A stretch of DNA of 64,000 bases from Glandiceps talaboti (GCF_964340395.1 NC_135561.1:24250986-24314985), one strand, 5' to 3'; positions 24,016 to 36,723 are shown, numbered from the stretch's first letter. Notes: generated from the sequence alone by a model not told the origin. Translations and numbers: made by a program.

Positions 24016-26615
24016 ATTTTTAGCTCCGCTGTCAGCGAAAGCTGAAAGCGTAGCTTAAGGTATAGGTTGCATTAAGGTATATGTATAGGTGGAATCATTG
24101 GTGTCCGTCAAACTTTTATATTTTCATCATCTTCTCCGAAAGTGACAGTCAGAATTCTTCGATATTTGGTGTGCATGTTCCCTTGGGGGAGGCTATTCAG
24201 ATTTGTTCATGCCAAGTTGATCTGTGCCATTTTCAATTTTTTATGATTTTTTTTCAAAAAATGACATTTTCATCATCTCCTCGATTACTACTTATCAGAT
24301 TGCTTTGATATCTGGTGTGTTGATGCACAGAGGGTAGCTTACTTAGACTTGTTAATTTCAAGTCAGCATGTCTTCATTTTTATTTTTTATGATTTTTTTT
24401 TTGTAATTTGAAATAAAATGAATATGTTAATGAGCATTATGACCGCCGCCATATTGGAAATCAGTCGACGAGACTTTAAGTAAACTGACACTTTTCAAAA
24501 GAAGTAGTATAGAAAATGAGAGTTCTGGCCCAGTTAAAACGACATGTCCCATTTTTATCAGTTTTAAAGTAAAATAAGTCTTAAAACTGTACTAAAATCA
24601 ATTTTAGAACCAGTTTAAACTAGTTAAAACGACATACCCCATTTTTCACTTGTTATAAGGCAAAATAAACCTTAGTAGCATTAGTAATCAATCATATTTG
24701 TCTGATTTGTCTTGTCTGTTTTAAACTTGTTATAGTTATAAAATAGGTAAATTAAGTCTTAGTAATCGATCATATCTCAGTATATATGTATATAATTTTA
24801 TTCAACGAACCGACATGCTGCCATGACCCATATAGTAGTTATTGTATCTGTCTAATTGAACATTGTCAATGACTCAATGACTCAATGACGCATGACTACC
24901 CTCAGGCAACCACAGGAATGTCTAGGTTACAAGGTCACTCAGGTTACCAAGGTTACCAAGGTCAGTTGGCAGTGACAGATGTTACAACTGTTTACAACTG
25001 TTACAAGGTCAGTTGGCAGTGACAAGAAAGAAAACTTGTAAGTTAAGAAAATTATGAAATTTCAATTTCAGAATCTCGAATATTTTTTTTATAAAACCCA
25101 CGTAAGCACTAATTCAACCTAAAGCAGTTATCATGTTGAACCGTAATATTAAACCACCACCAAAGTTTCGCTGACTTAAATTCGTCTTACAGTCTTACAC
25201 ACATATTGATATCTTTGTGAAAACATTGAACATCAAATTTTTATAAATATATATATCTCGTATAATTTTCATAATTATTTTTATTTCTACCAAAAACAAC
25301 CACCACTTTGATTTTATCTTGAGCCATAATATTAATACCTTATTTGAACCATCTGTTTGACTCCGTTCTGTATCACTCATTTTTTTCAGTTATATATCAT
25401 GATATGTATTATATAATCTCTTTTCAACTTTATTAAGTCCTTTTAAGGTACTTTAATTTTTTCTTAAGTTCCTTTTAAGGTACTTTAATTTTTTAAAACT
25501 CTTTTCATTAAGTTAATTTTCAAGTTGTTTTCAAGTTTGAATGGCTGCTCACGGGCCTTTTTTTTGGGTATTTTCAACTCGCCATAACTTTCACTAGAGT
25601 CCACCATTTTAGATACTGTAAATGCCTAAACCTCAACTGACATCTCTTCTTTCGTACCAGCAACATAAATTTTGGAATTACATTTAGTCCGACGAATTCG
25701 GGACACATACTTGAGGCCCTAGGCCCTGAAACCTCGACCCGGTTTTTCGCCCATACTACTACCCTAGTAGTTTACTTAATACGGACCGGAAAGTTTTACA
25801 AATTTCACAAAAATAATAATGGTTAATTTTAGTCGATGAATCTAGCAGCTCAAAAGCAAGGGACAGCTATAAAGGAGACGGTAGATGACCTAGTACCTTT
25901 CGCTTGACACATATGACGTACCGTTGGAAGATGCTAGCGCTCTGTATATCTGTCATTGATATTGAAAAATTTTCAGACAAGACCTTTTCAGTGATGATTA
26001 GCGAAATATTTATTTTTGCCGAGATTAGTAGGTCTACAATTCTGATTTACACGATGTATCTTGCCATGTCACATGGAGCTTTGAACACTTGACTAAATTT
26101 AGTCTAGCTTGCATACAAAATGCTAGTACTGCTTGCAGACAGGCACAGGTCTATATTAGTAACATGACCCTGAACACTGAAGGGGCGACTCGTTCCGTAT
26201 GCAAGCAGGACTAACAAAATATGTGCACAACCTGCAAGGAGGTCCATAGACTATTAAATCAGATGATGTTATGTCTACTACAAGTTGAATGTTGTTGACA
26301 ATTACATGTATGGACAGTGTTTTTGGTAAATTTGTTAGAAAATTGAAATTCGAATTGCCTCAAAATTATTTTAGATCCCTAGTTTATTTCATTTATCATT
26401 AAAATTTTCCAGGGTTAAAGCTGTAAGACACTGAAATTATTTATAGCCAACCTCAAAAATCCATGTTTTGTGCATTTCTCAGTCATTATTTTTCTGAGAT
26501 CGCTAAAACAAAACTGCATATAGTGAAGAGCTGAACAACTGAACCACTTCTACATGTTACCAAAATAAGAAATATAAAAAAACAGCAGAGCTATTGTGAC
26601 TGATAGGTCGCTTGT
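24016..26615 (+). mobile_element. AGCTCCGCTGT-type long repeat, copy B
   Basis: Left end TTTTTAGCTCCGCTGTCAGC, right end ACAGCAGAGCT plus the tail GATAGGTCGCTTGT, as in copy A. The interior shares GACCGCCGCCATATTGGAAA with copies A and C, and GGCTGCTCACGGGCC and CTATAAAGGAG-type sequence with copy C. No protein is recognisable; the small ORFs at 25195-25380 and 25904-26092 have no visible domains. About 2.6 kb long. Confidence 0.7.
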
Positions 26616-26739
26616 TTTCAATTTCTAATGCTGAGTGTATGCATGTATTGTGAAGTGGATTCTGATTGGCTACTCGTAAGTACAATAATTGGTGCGGGAA
26701 CACCTATGGTGTTGTGTCATATGTATGTAACGAATGCTC

Positions 26740-26850
26740 ACAAAAGAACAAGCAACAGTAAACGTAACAGCCAAAAAGAACAAACAACAGCAAATGTAAC
26801 AGCCAAAAAGAACAAACAACAGCAAACACAACAGCCAATAAGAAATCAGG
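26740..26850. repeat. AACAAACAACAGC-type short tandem array
   Basis: Three to four copies of a roughly 32-base unit containing AACAGCCAAAAAGAACAAAC, just ahead of the 44-bp satellite. Confidence 0.8.
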
Positions 26851-26870
26851 AAGTGTACAATACATTGGAT

Positions 26871-27492
26871 TTTAATCAGATTGATAGTGATGCTGACTAT
26901 GCTGCCAGCTACTGCATAATCAGATTGATAGTGATGCTGACTATGCTGCCAGCTACTGCATAATCAGATTGATAGTGATGCTGACTATGCTGCCAGCTAC
27001 TGCATAATCAGATTGATAGTGATGCTGACTATGCTGCCAGCTACTGCATAATCAGATTGATAGTGATGCTGACTATGCTGCCAGCTGCTGCATAATCAGA
27101 TTGATAGTGATGCTGACTATGCTGCCAGCTACTGCATAATCAGATCGATAGTGATGCTGACTATGCTGCCAGCTACTGCATAATCAGATTGATAGTGATG
27201 CTGACTATGCTGCCAGCTACTGCATAATCAGATTGATAGTGATGCTGACTATGCTGCCAGCTACTGCATAATCAGATTGATAGTGATGCTGACTATGCTG
27301 CCAGCTACTGCATAATCAGATCGATAGTGATGCTGACTATGCTGCCAGCTACTGCATAATCAGATTGATAGTGATGCTGACTATGCTGCCAGCTACTGCA
27401 TAATCAGATTGATAGTGATGCTGACTATGCTGCCAGCTACTGCATAATCAGATTGATAGTGATGCTGACTATGCTGCCAGCTACTGCATAAT
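26871..27492. repeat. 44-bp tandem satellite, about 14 copies
   Basis: Nearly identical copies of a unit containing AATCAGATTGATAGTGATGC and TGACTATGCTGCCAGCTACT. Only two or three positions vary, so the array is young or homogenised. Confidence 0.97.
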
Positions 27493-27844
27493 TAACTAAC
27501 AACATTGGTGTTTGGAGCCAAACTAGAGTAAAATTAGCCATTATTGAAATAACTATAATAATTATCAGCACCTACCAGTATGACCACAATCATGTCTGAA
27601 ATGATTTGTGTTAAAAATGAAAACTTTACACCTCTCCAGCTTATGACCAGTGCATTATAACTGTATATCAAAGGTGTTTGAACTAGATGGAATGTACAAA
27701 TACGAAAGACCTCCTTCCACTCACTATTTACTTTGAAGGTACTTTGTCTTCTGCTTACACTGTTCAGAGATTCTATGAAATCGCATGTCATGCAACTTTT
27801 GCCAAATAACATGGCAGCCAGGCCCTACATGTAGCTTTAAGTTA

Positions 27845-28005
27845 AAGGTGCCATGACGTACATGTATGTATATGTTGTCTGGTTGCCATGATGTACATCT
27901 ATGTTTTCTGGTTGCCATGACGGATATGTATGTTGTCTGGTTACCATGATGTACATGCATGTATGTTGTCTAGTTGCCATGATGTACATGCATGTTGTTT
28001 GGTTC
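27845..28005. repeat. About five copies of a TTGCCATGATGTACATG minisatellite
   Basis: Degenerate 28-34-base units (GGTTGCCATGATGTACAT... GTTGTCT) ending 14 bases before the acceptor of the next URB2 exon, so they occupy the usual branch-point and tract region. Confidence 0.85.
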
Positions 28006-28019
28006 TGTATAATCTGTAG

Positions 28020-28163
28020 ATTCAATTCACTGCTGCCATGGTAACATTATCTGTCAGTTTGTTGACCAAAAATGGTGAGATGCCAAAAGATATCAACATT
28101 TTGCTTGAAACAACTTTGGAGAAATATACATCACTTCAGAAGCAGCAAACCAATCAGAGACAA
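28020..28163 (+). CDS. URB2: URB2-like gene, internal exon 2 in window
   Basis: The acceptor is CTGTAG and the donor GTGAGT; the exon is 48 codons, phase 0 to phase 0. It reads IQFTAAMVTLSVSLLTKNGE, then MPKDINILLETTLEKYTSLQ, then KQQTNQRQ. It follows exon 1 directly: human URB2 after TAKQE continues LMVALLSQL and, some 30 residues later, LLILQQQVNPRR, which this exon parallels (AMVTLSVSLL; YTSLQKQQTNQR). The region is predicted all-helical, as expected of the ARM-like repeats of this family. Confidence 0.85.
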
Positions 28164-28604
28164 GTGAGTATTTGATAGCCAGTCACAAGTATTTTAATGT
28201 TAATTAGCCAATCAAAACACAGGACCTGATGGGGGTTTTAAGCAAATCAGGACCCTCAAATAAGTTTGTATCTCCCATCCAATCTGAAGTGCGTTAAAAT
28301 CTTCCAACCACCAGTCACAGATATTTCAAGGGGCTACAAGAATGACATGTGAAGGATAGATAGGTAAAGGGTTGCTTGTTATGGGGATGTGATATAAAGA
28401 TCTGGTGTTGTGCAAGACATGACCAGGAGAGTGACAAAGGAAAATAGCAAATAGAATTACTTGACATGTCCTGGAATTGAAGATTCAAATCACTACTTAT
28501 CTTCTGCATGACTGGTTGAGTTAGTAGTTCATTGGGCTCCCTCCATCTGCAATACGTCATTTCTCAGACATGAAACATGAAATTTCATTTACACTGTGCA
28601 CATA
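28164..28604. other. Start of URB2 intron 2
   Basis: Unique-looking intron sequence; nothing else seen. Confidence 0.5.
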
Positions 28605-30815
28605 CGTACATGTAGGTGACATCCTAAGGTATGGACATATAGGTGACATATCCTAAGGTACGGACATATAGGTGACATATCCTAAGGTAGATACATGTAG
28701 GTGACATATCCTAAGGTAGATACATGTAGGTGACATATCCTAAGGTACATACATGTAGGTGACATATCCTAAGGTAGATACATGTAGGTGACATATCCTA
28801 AGGTAGATACATGTAGGTGACATATCCTAAGGTAGATAGATGTAGGTGACATATCCTAAGGTACATACATGTAGGTGACATATCATAAGGTAGATACATG
28901 TAGGTGACATATCGTAAGGTACATACATGTAGGTGACATATCCTAAGGTAGATACATGTAGGTGACATATCCTAAGGTACATACATGTAGGTGACATATC
29001 CTAAGGTAGATACATGTAGGTGACATATCCTAAGGTAGATAGATGTAGGTGACATATCCTAAGGTACATACATGTAGGTGACATATCATAAGGTAGATAC
29101 ATGTAGGTGACATATCGTAAGGTACATACATGTAGGTGACATATCCTAAGGTAGATACATAGGTGACATATCCTAAGGTAGATACATGTAGGTGACATAT
29201 CCTAAGGTAGATACATGTAGGTGACATATCCTAAGGTACATACATGTAGGTGACATATCATAAGGTAGATACATGTAGGTGACATATCCTAAGGTAGATA
29301 CGTGTAGGTGACATATCATAAGGTACATACATGTAGGTGACATATCCTAAGGTAGATACATGTAGGTGACATATCCTAAGGTAGATAGATACATGTAGGT
29401 GACATATCCTAAGGTAGATACATGTAGGTGACATATCCTAAGGTAGATACGTGTAGGTGACATATCATAAGGTACATACATGTAGGTGACATATCCTAAG
29501 GTAGATACATGTAGGTGACATATCCTAAGGTAGATAAATACATGCAGGTGACATATCATAAGGTAGATACATATAGGTGACATATCCTAAGGTACATACA
29601 TGTAGGTGACATATCCTAAGGTAGATAGATGTAGGTGACATATCCTAAGGTAGATACATATAGGTGACATATCCTAAGGTACATACATGTAGGTGACATA
29701 TCCTAAGGTAGATACATGTAGGTGACATATCATAAGGTACATACATGTAGGTGACATATCCTAAGGTACATACATGTAGGTGACATATCCTAAGGTACAT
29801 ACATGTAGGTGACATATCCTAAGGTACATACATATAGGTGACATATCCTAAGGTAGATACATGTAGGTGACATATCCTAAGGTAGATACATGTAGGTGAC
29901 ATATCCTAAGGTACATACATGTAGGTGACATATCCTAAGGTACATACATATAGGTGACATATCCTAAGGTACATACATGTAGGTGACATATCATAAGGTA
30001 CATACATATAGGTGACATATCATAAGGTACATACATATAGGTGACATATCCTAAGGTACATACATATAGGTGACATATCCTAAGGTACATACATGTAGGT
30101 GACATATCCTAAGGTACATACATATAGGTGACATATCCTAAGGTACATACATGTAGGTGACATATCCTAAGGTACATACATATAGGTGACATATCATAAG
30201 GTACATACATATAGGTGACATATCCTAAGGTACATACATATAGGTGACATATCATAAGGTACATACATGTAGGTGACATATCCTAAGGTAGATACATATA
30301 GGTGACATATCATAAGGTACATACATGTAGGTGACATATCCTAAGGTACATACATGTAGGTGACATATCCTAAGGTGCATACATGTAGGTGACATATCCT
30401 AAGGTACATACATGTAGGTGACATATCCTAAGGTACATACATCTAGGTGACATATCCTAAGGTAGATAGATGTAGGTGACATATCATAAGGTACATACAT
30501 GTAGGTGACATATCCTAAGGTACATACATGTAGGTGACATATCATAAGGTACATACATGTAGGTGACATATCCTAAGGTAGATACATGTAGGTGACATAT
30601 CCTAAGGTACATACATGTAGGTGACATATCCTAAGGTAGATACATGTAGGTGACATATCCTAAGGTAGATACATGTAGGTGACATATCCTAAGGTAGATA
30701 CATAGGTGACATATCCTAAGGTACATACATGTAGGTGACATATCCTAAGGTAGATACATGTAGGTGACATATCCTAAGGTAGATACATGTAGGTAACATA
30801 TCATAAGGTAGATAT
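28605..30815. repeat. 29-bp minisatellite, about 76 copies
   Basis: Units read GGTGACATATCCTAAGGTAC (or TAG) followed by ATACATGTA, with variants CATAAGG, CGTAAGG, AGATAGATG and ACATATA. Some copies are shortened (29155-29165, 30695-30705). The left third favours GGTAGATACATG and the middle favours GGTACATACAT(G/A)TA, so variants cluster in blocks as expected of local duplication. The array fills about 80 percent of URB2 intron 2 and stops about 46 bases before the acceptor. Confidence 0.97.
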
Positions 30816-30861
30816 GTTCGTTGGTATTAATCATGGTCTGTGTTTTATTATTTGTTTGTAG

Positions 30862-30998
30862 GTATTGACCATAGTGTGTGAACAGTTGATGATCCCAATC
30901 TTCAAATTACATTTTCTACTGAACACAGTAAATGTTGATAGTCACCAAAGGATGAAGTTAAGCCTAGAAAATATCTTAAGAAGTGCATTATTTCATCA
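30862..30998 (+). CDS. URB2: URB2-like gene, internal exon 3 in window
   Basis: The acceptor is TTTGTAG and the donor GTAAGT (the exon ends TTTCATCA). It is 137 bases, phase 0 in and phase 2 out. Translation: VLTIVCEQLMIPIFKLHFLL, NTVNVDSHQRMKLSLENILR, SALFH. It parallels the human URB2 stretch with HLLQPCLVLRHLL followed by LRQVLSRDIRSQI and a GGIFQPE segment. Joining to the next exon across phase 2 restores a glutamine codon (CA+G). Confidence 0.88.
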
Positions 30999-31237
30999 GT
31001 AAGTGACTTATATTGCAGTAATAGTTACTACATGTGGTATAGGTTTTATCTCTGATATGGAAATTGTCACAGTAACAGTCTAGTCGTTAAACCATATTTG
31101 GAAGTGCTCATTTGCATTCTATTTTAAGTATTTACAAACTTTTTTTTTACGTTGGACCACGTTTCAACCAATGACAGGGCACTATATTATTTCCGAACGT
31201 AGCGTTCGCACCATTTGACAACAAAATACTCATTTTT

Positions 31238-31325
31238 AGCACAACTGAACAGAAGGTTCAATAGTGCTATAGGCATGGCAAAGTGTCTGTCTGTCTGTCT
31301 GTATGTATGTCTATGTCTGTCTGTC

Positions 31326-31367
<42 letters not shown>

Positions 31368-32519
31368 CAACTTAAAGTCAAAAACTGCTGGACTGATTAC
31401 TTTGATATTTAGTGGTCATGTTACTTCTGGTGTCCAGTTGGGAAATTGTTCAAATGAAAATGATTGCATCAGAGATATGGGTTTTGGGTCAAAAAATGTG
31501 ATTTTTGGTCAAAAAATTTTAACTCCAAAAGTACTGGGCAGATTAACATGAAATTTGATGGGGACATTCTTAAATGTGAGTAAATTAAGATTTGTTCATG
31601 ACATGATGATTCCCTTAGTAATATGCAAATTGGGGCTAAAACGTGTCTTAACCTATAATTCCAAAACTACTCAGCAGATTGGGCTTAAATTTAAGAGGGA
31701 TGCATCTGTGGTTGTATAGATGAAGAACTATTAAGCATATAATGATCTCATCAGTAATATGCAAATTAGGTGTACAGATGTGAATTTTGGTTAAAAATTT
31801 ATATCTCAAAAAGTACTTGGTCAATGAGACTGAAACTTGGTGAGATGTTTCTAGAAGTGTTATTCTGCAGATTTTCTTTAAAATATTTTGACACAATTGG
31901 CCCTAGCAGCCATGTTAACGCCCTTAGCAACAACCAAATGACAGTATATTTTGGTCAAATAACAACATCATCTTGTAGGCAAGTGAGTAAACATTCAAAA
32001 AATGTATGCAAATATCCCTAGCAACAAGACCATGCCCATAGCAACAGCCAAATGATCACATATATTGGGAAGATAACGGATTAATAGACAATTGAATAAA
32101 CATTCAAAAAATGTATGTAAATTTGCCTAGCAACAAGACCACACCCATAGCAACAGCCAATAATCACGTATATTGCAAAGATATCAGGAATTGAAAGACA
32201 AATGAATAAACATTCAATAAATGTATGCAAATGTGCCTAGCAACAAGTCCATGCCCATAGCAACAGCCAAATGATCATGTATATTGCAAAGATAATATCA
32301 GGAACTCATACACAAGTGAACAAAAACATTCAAAATTGTATGCAAATACAGTATATCTAACAACATGACCACACCCATAGCAACAGCCAAATGACTGCTT
32401 ATATCACAAAGATAGCAACATTTTTGGATAGGCAACTGGATAGTCATTCAGCAAATGAACACCTATAGTTAGCATGGACTATCATATGGATAAACATTTT
32501 TTAACTGTGCAGTTGTGCT
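31238..32519 (+). mobile_element. AGCACAACTG-type repeat, copy D1
   Basis: Starts AGCACAACTGAACAGAAGGT, soon followed by a (CTGT)n/(TG)n microsatellite (31284-31364), and ends CAGTTGTGCT (32510-32519), the inverse of its start. The right half consists of about 110-base units with GCCTAGCAACAAGACCA, CCCATAGCAACAGCCAAATG and AATAAACATTCAAAAAATGT. Copies D2-D5 lie at 33542, 49016, 58092 and 62945. No coding potential is evident; it behaves like a non-autonomous TIR element with internal tandem repeats. Confidence 0.8.
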
Positions 32520-33541
32520 ACAATGTCATTGGCGGTATTTTTTTAAATTGATGTCAATTACGAATTGAAAACAACATTTGGGGGATGTCCCGTAACTACA
32601 GTCATAAAATGTACTTTTCAGCCCTACACATATCTGAGTAAGAAAAATTTCACCAGGGAGTTCGTGAAATATTAATATTTTCAGTTACCCTACTATTCAC
32701 CTGATATCAGAAAGTATGTGACCTCCTTTAGTTACATATTCATTTATATGTTTATTGATCATGCAAGGGAGAACATCTATGCCAAAATTTGAAGCAGGAA
32801 GTACACACACAACATAAGAGACATGTTGTGTCGATACAAGCAAGCTACACGATGACCGTTACAATGTTGCATTATCACTTTGAATGCGCAAGTACCGTAT
32901 ACACGTACCCGTACCCAACACTGCTACAGTACAGTCCGAGTCTGAATACAAGGCTAAGGGTGACTTATACTCGTTTGTAATGTAAATAAACTTAAACACA
33001 GAACTGCCCTATATAAACAGGATTATGGCTAATCTATGCAAATGCGGGAAATTCAAACTGCTATACAGAGCACTAGCTTCTGGCTCTTGTGTTCAGCATT
33101 TTTTCTGTGCTCCGAGAAACACACAGGTATCATGTACAAATTGTTTGTGAATGTAGTAGGATGGTAACCTGATACACAAATTAGTTGAAAAGCAATCTGT
33201 TTGTTTCATAGAATGAAAAAAACTTTCAAAACAAAGTCCCCTGCAAACAGCTGTTTAGATTGTGTGTTACTCAGGATTATTCAAATATGCGGTATTTGCA
33301 TGTGAACAACCCAGATAGGGAATGTTTACATTTTTGGTGATTACTTGCCAGTGAGTCATCACAAGTTCTCCACCCCTAAACATACAGTCAGTCATATGCA
33401 AAATAGGGTCCCAGGCCCAGGCAGTCGTACCTTTAAACTACACGAAAATGAGTTGGAGAATATCCCGGGTAGATGATTGTAAAATTCTCTTTTCGGTAGA
33501 GTTTATATCCGATTTAGAAAAAGAATTACCACTGCATTTTT
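32520..33541. other. Intron sequence between repeats
   Basis: Nothing recognisable. The ORF at 32789-32980 has no visible domain. Confidence 0.5.
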
Positions 33542-33611
33542 AGCACAACTGAACTGAGGTTCAGTAGTGCTATAGGGATCGCCCGGCATCTGTCTGTCTT
33601 GTCTGTCTGTC

Positions 33612-33667
<56 letters not shown>

Positions 33668-34760
33668 CAACTTAAAGTCAAAAACCGCTGAACCGATTGC
33701 CATGATATTTGGTGCGTCCATTACCTTTGGTGTCTAGTTGGGAAATTGTTCAAATCAAAATGATAGCATCACAGATGTGTGATTTGGGTAAAAAAATGTG
33801 ATTTTTGGTCAAAAAACTTAAACTCGGAAACTATTGGGCAGATTTGTGCAAAATTTGGTGGGAACATTCTTAAGGTGTGAAGTAAGATTTGTTCATGACA
33901 TGATCCGATCAGTAATATGCAAATTAGGACTAACAGTGTGTCTTTTTGGTCAAAAATCTATAATTCCAAAACTACTGAGCAGATTGGGCTGAAATTTAAT
34001 GGGGAATGCATGTAGGGATGTATGGATGAAGAAATATGCATACAATGATTCCATGAGTGATATGCAAATTAGGTGTAAAAATGTTCATTTTTGGTCAAAA
34101 ACTTATATCTCAAAAAGTACTTGGTCAATGAGTCTGAAACTTGGTAAGATGTTTCTGAAAGTGTTATTCTGCAGATTTTCATATTGACAAAGTTGGCCCT
34201 AACAACCGTGACCATGCCCTTAGCAACAAACGAATGGCAGTATATTTTGGTCAAATAACAACATCATCTGGTAGGCAAGTGAGAAAACATTCACAGAATG
34301 TATGCAAATACCCTAGCAACCATGACCACGCCCATAGCAACAGCCAAACGGTCGTGTATTTCACAAAGATAACAACAGGGATTAATAGACAATTGAATAA
34401 ACATTCAAAAAATGTATGTAAATTTGCCTAGCACCAAGACCATGCCCATAGCAACAGCCAAATAATCACATATATTGCAAAGATAACAACAGTAATAGAA
34501 AGACAAATGAATATACATTCAACAAATATGCCTAGCAACATGACCACGCCCATAGTAACAACCAAATGATCACATATATTGCGAAGATAACAAAGGGGAT
34601 TAATAGACAATTGAATAAAAACATACAAAAATGTATGCAAATATATCAAACAACTTGACCACGCCCATAGCAACAGCCAAATGATAGCATATGATATATC
34701 GTAAAGATAGCAACATGGTTGGATAGGCTACTGGATAGGCATTGATGATTTAACTTACCA
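33542..34760 (+). mobile_element. AGCACAACTG-type repeat, copy D2, right end lost
   Basis: Same start as D1 with a (TG)n run at 33617-33663 and the same tandem 110-base units, but the copy breaks off at about 34750, where LINE sequence begins, without the CAGTTGTGCT end. Confidence 0.75.
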
Positions 34761-35100
34761 CCGTAATTCACATAATTTTCTGGAACATACCTCTCCTCTT
34801 TTCATCCAGTTAACAATTCTTGACGTGTTTAAGTTACACAAGTATTTAGTAGGTATTTTTGATTACGACTTAATACACAATAATTTACCACACTCTATAA
34901 CAGATTATTGCACGCTGTTGAATTATGAATACAATACACGACAGAAGGTTCAGGGCAATTTATGTATTCCTCCAGTGAAGACATCAGTTGAACAACAATC
35001 AACATGGAACGATATCAAATACAATATCAGGAAAGAACCAACACGACATAGTTTCAAGCGGTCACTTAAAGTGGATTTACTAAAAGAATATATAGCATAG
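34750..35100 (+). pseudogene. LINE reverse transcriptase C-terminal scrap
   Basis: The open frame to the stop at 35098-35100 includes SPLFIQLTILDVFKLHKYLV just before and after the apparent start at 34825, then LLNYEYNTRQKVQGNLCIPP and the block KRSLKVDLLKEYIA. This matches the far C-terminus of CR1/Jockey-like LINE proteins (a short repeat-hydrophobic block, N-x-R-x-x, final FK-x-x-LK-x-x-L). Everything before it is missing. The 3' untranslated tail may be split by the Penelope-like element and resume at about 37060, ending in (ATCA)n at 37112-37131. Confidence 0.65.
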
Positions 35101-35273
35101 TTGGCATTCTTTACCGAACTTTCTTCTCATTACTTATAAAATGACTGGGATTGGGATGGGGGTTGGGGGTGCGTTTAGTAACACCCTTGAATGATTAACT
35201 ATTAACCATTAATGTGAGGGGTCAGACTTGATTAGCAAAGCTATTTTCTGACTACCATTACCTGTATAAATTT

Positions 35274-35332
<59 letters not shown>
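35274..35332. repeat. (TA)n microsatellite
   Basis: Uninterrupted TA dinucleotides abutting the left inverted repeat of the Penelope-like element. Confidence 0.97.
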
Positions 35333-35334
<2 letters not shown>

Positions 35335-35420
35335 CTCGGTGAGTATCAATCTGCTAAGACAGTGCTCTATACCGCAGTGGCAGAGCGTAATAGTTTTGGT
35401 AGTACTGGAACTCTTTCTTG

Positions 35421-35463
35421 GTTGTAACTCGGAGTTTCACGCATAGTGCGATCATCAGACAAC
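35421..35463 (-). ncRNA. Hammerhead ribozyme motif, left terminal repeat
   Basis: On the - strand the order is stem I GTTGT, CTGATGA, stem II CGCA/TGCG with loop CTA, GAAAC, stem III ACT/AGT with loop CCG, cleavage base T, then stem I ACAAC. All invariant core bases are present in the minimal type I layout. The closing pair of stem II next to the core is T/T rather than G/C, which may weaken it. It is the exact inverse of the motif at 36681. Confidence 0.85.
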
Positions 35464-35964
35464 TCTGAGGCTTACTCTCTGGGTGTGCTGTATATATAGA
35501 GTGTAGACAATAGAAATACCATCACTATTGTCTAGACATAACGCTCAACCTCAACAACGGTAATTATTACCCTTACAGAAAACCCAATGACAACCCCATG
35601 TACATACACACGCAGTCTAACCACCCACCCAGCATCATCAAGAACATATCGTCAGCCATCGGCCGTAGAATTTCCGACATATCATCCGACGAACACATCT
35701 TCAACCAGGCAGCCCCACTGTACCAAAATGCACTAAAAACCAGTGGCCACAAAGAGAACATCACGTGATGTACACCAGCACCCCGACACATAAAAACAAG
35801 AAATACAGAAATAGAAACACCATCTGGTTTAACCACCATACAGCAAAAACGTAGCCACCAATGTAGGCAAACGATTCCTCAACCTAATCACAAAACATTT
35901 CCCAGCAGACTCTAAGTTACACAAAATATTCAACAAAAACAATGTCAAAGTCAGTTATAGCTGC

Positions 35965-36477
35965 ATGCCAAACATGGCTACCATAATCAAAGCGCATAAC
36001 GCCACCATCTCCAACAGCGAAACTAAACCCACTCAAAAACCTTGTAATTGCAGACAGAAAGACACCTGCCCTCTGAACGGCGAATGCCAAACGGAAAACA
36101 TCGTATACCAAGCCAATGTCCACGGAAAACAAACAAAAGTATATATCGGTTTAACAGAGAACAACTTCAAACAGAGATACGCCAACCACAAACAGTCATT
36201 CAAACATGAAAAACACAAAAACAGCACAGAACTATCAAAACACATTTGGAAACTGAAAAGAAACAATGAGCCTTTTTCCGTATCCTTGTCCATCAGCAAG
36301 ACAGCCCAAGCATACACCAATAAAACAAAACGATGCAACCTGTGTTTAACCGAAAAACTAACTATTATTAAAGCAGACAAAAGCTCCACACTAAACAAAA
36401 GAACTGAGTTGATATCCAAATGCCGACACGAGAATAAGTTTTATTTGTCCAACTTCAATAGAGCATCTATCACCTAA
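35965..36477 (+). CDS. Penelope-like GIY-YIG endonuclease domain
   Basis: 170 codons to a TAA at 36475-36477; the start is nominal, because coding similarity continues upstream in another frame (RFLNLITKHFP and NIFNKNN-like sequence), so a frameshift precedes it. Cysteines at 27, 29, 35 and 41 form the CxC...C...C zinc-like cluster that precedes the endonuclease in Penelope-like proteins. The GIY-YIG core follows: IVY at 46-48, YIG at 60-62, and the catalytic arginine at 71 in KQRYANHKQSF. A conserved glutamate candidate is in KRTELIS near the C-terminus. This enzyme nicks target DNA to prime reverse transcription. Confidence 0.88.
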   Translation: MPNMATIIKAHNATISNSETKPTQKPCNCRQKDTCPLNGECQTENIVYQANVHGKQTKVYIGLTENNFKQRYANHKQSFKHEKHKNSTELSKHIWKLKRNNEPFSVSLSISKTAQAYTNKTKRCNLCLTEKLTIIKADKSSTLNKRTELISKCRHENKFYLSNFNRASIT

Positions 36478-36680
36478 ACTAAACCCGTTAACTAACGGAA
36501 CATCAAAGCCCAACATGTAACAACCCGCCAACACTTATTGTCCGCACCCAATAACTCACACAATAACAACCAACACCTCCACACATACAACACCTACCCA
36601 CCGACACAGACAATAGTGATGGTATTTCTATTGTCTACACTCTATATATACAGCAGCACACCCAGAGAGTAAGCCTCAGA

Positions 36681-36723
36681 GTTGTCTGATGATCGCACTA
36701 TGCGTGAAACTCCGAGTTACAAC
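36681..36723 (+). ncRNA. Hammerhead ribozyme motif, right terminal repeat
   Basis: Same layout as the left copy, on the + strand, the strand of the endonuclease ORF: GTTGT, CTGATGA (36686-36692), CGCA-CTA-TGCG, GAAAC, ACT-CCG-AGT, T, ACAAC. Predicted cleavage is after the T at 36718. Type I minimal hammerheads of this form are known from Penelope-like element terminal repeats, where they process the transcript. Confidence 0.88.

Noticed and set aside
28605-30815. CCTAAGGTA core resembling part of the I-CeuI/23S rRNA site, and a regular spacing that could suggest a CRISPR array
   Set aside because: Only nine bases match the rRNA site, and units abut without spacers of unique sequence. This is an ordinary eukaryotic minisatellite.
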